A stretch of DNA of 18,242 nucleotides, from positions 1 through 18,242 of the forward strand of contig CAZPJD010000201.1 of the NCBI GenBank assembly GCA_964586775.1, written 5' to 3'. The position numbers and the translations under genes are program-made. A model generated the notes under the pieces. The model ran no database searches, was not told where the DNA came from, and saw only the letters and a program-made list of their open reading frames with translations. Positions within the stretch are counted from its first letter, which is position 1, and each line of letters begins with the position of its first letter. The DNA comes from JADLEX01 sp964586775. GTDB lineage: Bacteria > Lernaellota > Lernaellaia > JACKCT01. Below are positions 15,370-18,242 of this stretch, piece after piece.

Positions 15370-16002
15370 ATGAAACCACTTCGTCGCCGTTCATGGATGG
15401 TCGCGATTCTCGTCGTCGCGGGCATCGCGCCGTGGCGAACCCTCGCGGCGGATCGCGTGGTCGCCACCGTTACGCACGTCGCCGATATCGATCTCCTGCA
15501 GGTTCGATATCCGAACGGCGAGTTGGAGCGCATCCGCGTGATCGGGCTCGACAGCCCCGTGGCGAGGCATCCGTCTCTGCCCGAGGGTATCTACAAGGCG
15601 GAGGCGGTGCGATACGCCGTAACGCTCGTGCACAACCGCGAGGTCGAGCTGTCGTTCGATGCCATCCTGAGGGCGCGACACGGCGAGCGCGACGGGGACG
15701 GGCGCCTGTTCGCCCACGTGACCGTACCGCCGGGGCTGCCGTACGCGCAGCACCTCATCGTCGAGGGTTACGCCCGGCCTAACTCGAATTGGTCTTTCGA
15801 CCCGGCGGTGATGGATCGCTATCTGGGTGCTCAGATCGCGGCGAAAACGGCGAAGCGCGGCATCTGGGGACGCACGACCCCGGAACCCTTCGAGCCGCAG
15901 TCGACCCGGTATTCCATGGAAGGTTTTGCGAAGAACACGATTCTGACGGTCTACTATCTGGGACTCCACGCCGTGTTTGGCCTCTCGGGCGCTTTGCAGT
16001 GA
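15370..16002 (+). CDS. Secreted staphylococcal-nuclease-fold protein with altered catalytic site
   Basis: This 210-residue protein has a signal peptide (cleavage near LAA, residue 27) and a single SNase/thermonuclease domain. Compared with staphylococcal nuclease, metal ligands Asp21 and Asp40 correspond to Asp41 and Asp61, and the phosphate-binding Arg35 and Arg87 correspond to Arg56 and Arg112. The segment LDSPVARHP aligns without gaps to VDTPETKHP, so the general base Glu43 is Val64 here. By knowledge of the family this should sharply lower or abolish hydrolysis while leaving a nucleic-acid-binding fold. A C-terminal extension (180-210) ends in a hydrophobic segment, ILTVYYLGLHAVFG, that may anchor or pack on the protein. 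It is monocistronic, convergent with the SpoIID gene. It could be a binding protein, or a nuclease using another base. Confidence 0.82.
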   Translation: MKPLRRRSWMVAILVVAGIAPWRTLAADRVVATVTHVADIDLLQVRYPNGELERIRVIGLDSPVARHPSLPEGIYKAEAVRYAVTLVHNREVELSFDAILRARHGERDGDGRLFAHVTVPPGLPYAQHLIVEGYARPNSNWSFDPAVMDRYLGAQIAAKTAKRGIWGRTTPEPFEPQSTRYSMEGFAKNTILTVYYLGLHAVFGLSGALQ

Positions 16003-16050
16003 CCGACCACTCCGACCGAAAAATCCCCCTGATCAGGCTTTCGTTCCGTC

Positions 16051-16806
16051 TCACTCCCCCGCGCAATCCTCGCCGACCTGCGCGTCCGTGTAGTAGTGCG
16101 TGAGGATCTCGCCGTAGAGGTAGCCGCAGGTCGCCATCGCCTCCGCGCCGCGCTGGCTCATGCCCACGCCGTGGCCGTTGCGTCCGTAGCAGCACGAGCC
16201 CTCGCCCGGCGTGCACGGAGCGGCGTTCACGGGATACCAGTCGTCGCAATCGCCGGAGCAGTTCGCGTTTTCGAGGCACGACACCGAGACGAGGTAGTCG
16301 AGCGTTCCGCCCCACACGTCCTGCACGTCTTCGGTACGTCCGCCGCTCGACGCGTGGAAGACCGCGAGCACGATGTCGTCGTCGTAGGCGAGCACCTGGC
16401 CGCGCGTGTCCTCGACCGCCGTGTCGGTGACGTCGTAACGCTCGTCGCCGTACACCTGGCACATGGTCGTGTCGCAGATGGGGCCCTTGCCGTCCATCAC
16501 CCAACGCAGCGCGTAGGTGCGCGCGGCCACGGCCTGCGCCTTCACGGCCTCATACGGAAACGACGTGCCGATCTCCTGCGGCAACACGCCCTTGACGTAG
16601 TCTTCGAAGTCGAGCTCCTGCACGATCCCCTGCGCGACGCGCTCCACCTTGATGGTCGCGGGCACGGCGAGCTCCGACGGAAGGCAGCCGACGTTCTCGC
16701 CGCCCAAGTCGTCGTCATCATCGCTGCCGCCGCCCGAAAGGCACGCCACGGTGAGCGCGGCGAATGCCGCGAGCGCGGTCACGCAAATCCAAAGCCCGAT
16801 TTTCAT
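16051..16806 (-). CDS. SpoIID/LytB-domain lipoprotein, Cys-rich
   Basis: This 251-residue protein has a lipobox (TVAC, Cys22) followed by a Gly/Ser/Asp linker, then a SpoIID/LytB domain: FEDYVKGVLPQEIGTSFP with the expected catalytic Glu78, AVKAQAVAARTYALR, HASSGGRTED (151-160) and GHGVGMSQRGA (211-221). SpoIID enzymes are lytic transglycosylases that cleave denuded glycan strands of peptidoglycan; in non-sporulating Gram-negatives they act at septa or in wall remodelling. Cys111 and Cys116 in ICDTTMCQVY sit where clostridial SpoIID has metal-binding Cys. An insert at 177-206 adds six more Cys, which is unusual. I chose the ATG with AAGGAGG 7 bases upstream. It overlaps the methyltransferase stop by one base (TGATG) and is the last gene of the minus operon. 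Confidence 0.85.
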   Translation of the reverse strand: MKIGLWICVTALAAFAALTVACLSGGGSDDDDDLGGENVGCLPSELAVPATIKVERVAQGIVQELDFEDYVKGVLPQEIGTSFPYEAVKAQAVAARTYALRWVMDGKGPICDTTMCQVYGDERYDVTDTAVEDTRGQVLAYDDDIVLAVFHASSGGRTEDVQDVWGGTLDYLVSVSCLENANCSGDCDDWYPVNAAPCTPGEGSCCYGRNGHGVGMSQRGAEAMATCGYLYGEILTHYYTDAQVGEDCAGE

Positions 16807-17732
16807 CACGACCCCTCCTTCTCATAGACCACGTAGATGGCGGGCAACAGCCCTGTGGGCGACGCACCCACCAGACGGGCAAGTCCCGCGATGAATCCGA
16901 ATATCGCGCCCTTCGCCGCGCCGATCGCGCCCTGTTTCTTCCACTCGTCCAGATACCGCTTCGGTCCGTAGCCGAAATCGTTCGTCACCTCGCGCACGCG
17001 CACGCCCGGCGCGCGCAGCTCGGCCAGCGTCGTTCCCCACCAACCCGTGTTGGGGTTTGCGAACTCGTCGAAGCTCCACGACGCGTCGTAGCGCCCCAGC
17101 GCGCGGCACATCCGCCAGATCCACCGCGCGGGCAGGTAGTGGGCCCAGGGAATCGGCAGGCGAATCACGTGGTACTCGAAAGGCCAGTGCCGGTTTTGGC
17201 TTTCGAGCACGACGAGCTTCCCGCCGGGCTTGAGCCGGTCGTAGCACTCGCGCACGAGCGCGGCGCGCAGGTGCGGATCGACGTGTTCCATCATCGCCGA
17301 CATGAGCACCACGTCGAAGGTCTCGGTGGTGAACGCGGGCGAGTTGGCGCAGGCGACCTCCCACCGATCGTGGCCGAAGTGTCGCTTTTTTTCTCGGCAG
17401 ACCTCGATCATCCCCGCGTCGGGATCGAAGCTCACGAGCCGGGCAACGCATTCGTGCGCGAGGATCGCCTCGGACAGATGCCCCGCGCTGCACCCGGGTT
17501 CGAGCACCGACACCGGCCGGCCGAGCGATGCGAGTTTCGCGAAAAGCGGCGCCAGCTTGCCCGCGCGCTCGGACCGATAGCGCAAATAGCGCGGCATTCG
17601 CTCCGCGCCCTTTCGCGCGACGAGCAGCTCGACGATGCGTTCGGAGTAGTCGGTGGGGTAGTCGCGCCCGCTCACCGTCACGACGCCGCCGGTGCCCGAG
17701 GGCGCGTATCGCCAGTCGGCGTGCGCGGTCAT
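16806..17732 (-). CDS. Class I SAM-dependent methyltransferase
   Basis: This 308-residue protein has a Rossmann-type methyltransferase core at about 70-180: motif I VLEPGCSAGHLS (76-87), acidic SFDPD (101-105), FDVVLMSAMMEHVD (139-152) and DRLKPGGKLVVLES (165-178). It resembles UbiE/Bud23-like enzymes of lipid, quinone or small-molecule methylation. The C-terminus has amphipathic and hydrophobic stretches (AAKGAIFGFIAGLARLVGA) that could touch membrane. I chose the ATG 2 bases after the TonB-like gene's stop, because the open frame upstream lies inside that gene and is Arg/His-rich shadow sequence. The SpoIID gene overlaps its end by one base. Its acceptor is unknown. The operon suggests an envelope-related role, but this is weak. 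Confidence 0.85.
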   Translation of the reverse strand: MTAHADWRYAPSGTGGVVTVSGRDYPTDYSERIVELLVARKGAERMPRYLRYRSERAGKLAPLFAKLASLGRPVSVLEPGCSAGHLSEAILAHECVARLVSFDPDAGMIEVCREKKRHFGHDRWEVACANSPAFTTETFDVVLMSAMMEHVDPHLRAALVRECYDRLKPGGKLVVLESQNRHWPFEYHVIRLPIPWAHYLPARWIWRMCRALGRYDASWSFDEFANPNTGWWGTTLAELRAPGVRVREVTNDFGYGPKRYLDEWKKQGAIGAAKGAIFGFIAGLARLVGASPTGLLPAIYVVYEKEGS

Positions 17733-17734
17733 GG

Positions 17735-18242
17735 TCAGAACACGCTCTTCACGCCGATGAGGTGGTACGTGAAGTTGGCGACGATGGTGAGCTCCTCGTC
17801 GGGCCAGTCTTCGGGGAAGGGACCGAACCCGGCGGCGTCGCGCACGGCCTGGACGGCGGCGTTGTCGAGCAGCGGAAAGCCGCTGCCGCGCACGCGCTTC
17901 ACGTCTTTGAGCGCGCCCGACCGCAGGATCGTGAACGTGAGCGTGAGCGTGCCCTGCTGCCCCATCATCTGGGCTTCCTGCGGATACACCCACGCCCACT
18001 CGATCTTCTCCTTGATGCCGGAGAAATAGCCGACGTACTTGAAGTTCTTGGTGTTGAGGTTGATGGCCTTGCCGGCCTCGCCCACGTTGGGATTGTACGG
18101 CGACAAATTGCCCCCACCGCCGCCCTCGCCGCTTTTCGCCACGCCCTCGTAGCCGACGGAGTGAACCAGATCGGCGACGGACTGTGGCTTCGCCGCGCCG
18201 TCCTCGCCCGATTTCGCGACGCGCGCGCCCTCGCCCGCGTCG
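17735..18242 (-). CDS. TonB C-terminal-domain protein (5' end outside the window)
   Basis: The frame is open to the right edge, so the N-terminus is missing. The visible 168 or so residues begin with a low-complexity Gly/Ala/Ser/Glu linker that contains two copies of the hexamer VAKSGE. A TonB/TolA-type C-terminal domain follows: KIEWAWVYPQEAQMMGQQGT, then LTLTFTILRSGALKDVKRVR, a SGFPLLDNAAVQAVRDA helix, and FGPFPEDW. This domain normally crosses the periplasm and touches outer-membrane partners. The missing N-terminus would decide between a true TonB with one membrane helix and an AgmX/PglI-type or other adaptor with a TonB-like tail. The stop lies 2 bases before the methyltransferase start, so the genes form an operon. 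An internal GTG at 18142 is not a convincing start, since the frame continues with similar composition upstream. Confidence 0.8.
   Translation of the reverse strand, partial: DAGEGARVAKSGEDGAAKPQSVADLVHSVGYEGVAKSGEGGGGGNLSPYNPNVGEAGKAINLNTKNFKYVGYFSGIKEKIEWAWVYPQEAQMMGQQGTLTLTFTILRSGALKDVKRVRGSGFPLLDNAAVQAVRDAAGFGPFPEDWPDEELTIVANFTYHLIGVKSVF

Noticed and set aside
16028..16037. The palindrome CCTGATCAGG between the convergent nuclease-fold and SpoIID genes
   Set aside because: It is only 10 bp with no loop and no T run; it is too short to call a terminator or operator.
16051..16806. SpoIID as a sign of sporulation
   Set aside because: SpoIID/LytB domains are widespread in non-sporulating bacteria. 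The lipobox, outer-membrane genes elsewhere and lack of other sporulation genes argue against it.
1..18242. CRISPR arrays, tRNA or rRNA genes, insertion sequences, prophage or integron sites
   Set aside because: By reading I found no regularly spaced direct repeats, cloverleaf sequences, transposase or integrase motifs. The only notable repeats are the inverted ones listed.

Overview
The window is GC-rich Gram-negative DNA. It encodes outer-membrane beta-barrels, lipoproteins with clear lipoboxes, a periplasmic LolA-like carrier and a TonB-like C-terminal domain. The mix (MMPL/RND exporter, LolA-like protein, DUF1302-like barrel, TPR lipoprotein, Cys-rich SpoIID lipoprotein) suggests a deltaproteobacterial-type or Myxococcota-like genome; this assignment is inference. 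I saw no tRNA, rRNA, CRISPR array, transposase or phage gene. Coding density is high and no gap exceeds 180 bases.

Layout, left to right. (1) On the + strand, the 3' end of a GH5-type glycoside hydrolase overlaps, by ATGA, the gene of a signal-peptide-bearing outer-membrane barrel. (2) A lone DUF433 protein follows, then a sugar-type ABC ATPase and a glucose/mannose-type substrate-binding lipoprotein. No permease genes are present, and the pair ends at a 13-bp-stem terminator. (3) Next is a three-gene + operon: a 920-residue MMPL/RND exporter, a periplasmic LolA-like protein and a DUF1302-like barrel. Together they look like a lipid export line from inner to outer membrane. (4) A 150-bp convergent gap holds four near-perfect hairpins in a row. 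(5) A four-gene minus operon (read from 14451 down to 9875) encodes an extended SDR/3beta-HSD-like protein, a 2,4-dienoyl-CoA/2-enoate reductase-like flavoenzyme with a 4Fe-4S motif, an SCP2 sterol-carrier-type protein and a TPR-containing lipoprotein. This reads as a reductive lipid or isoprenoid/steroid modification unit. (6) On the + strand follow a TVP38/DedA-type membrane protein and a secreted nuclease-fold protein whose catalytic Glu is replaced by Val. (7) A minus operon at the right edge encodes a TonB-C-domain protein (cut by the window end), a class I SAM methyltransferase and a SpoIID/LytB lipoprotein.

The most interesting idea is that blocks 3 and 5, which face each other, form a lipid-handling locus: SCP2 carrier and redox enzymes in the cytoplasm, an RND pump in the inner membrane, a LolA-like shuttle in the periplasm, and a barrel plus lipoprotein at the outer membrane. 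The RND pump lacks the Asp-Tyr proton-relay pairs in both membrane halves, which makes its energy source an open question. Where upstream reading frames were longer, I chose start codons from ribosome-binding sites, signal peptides and gene spacing.
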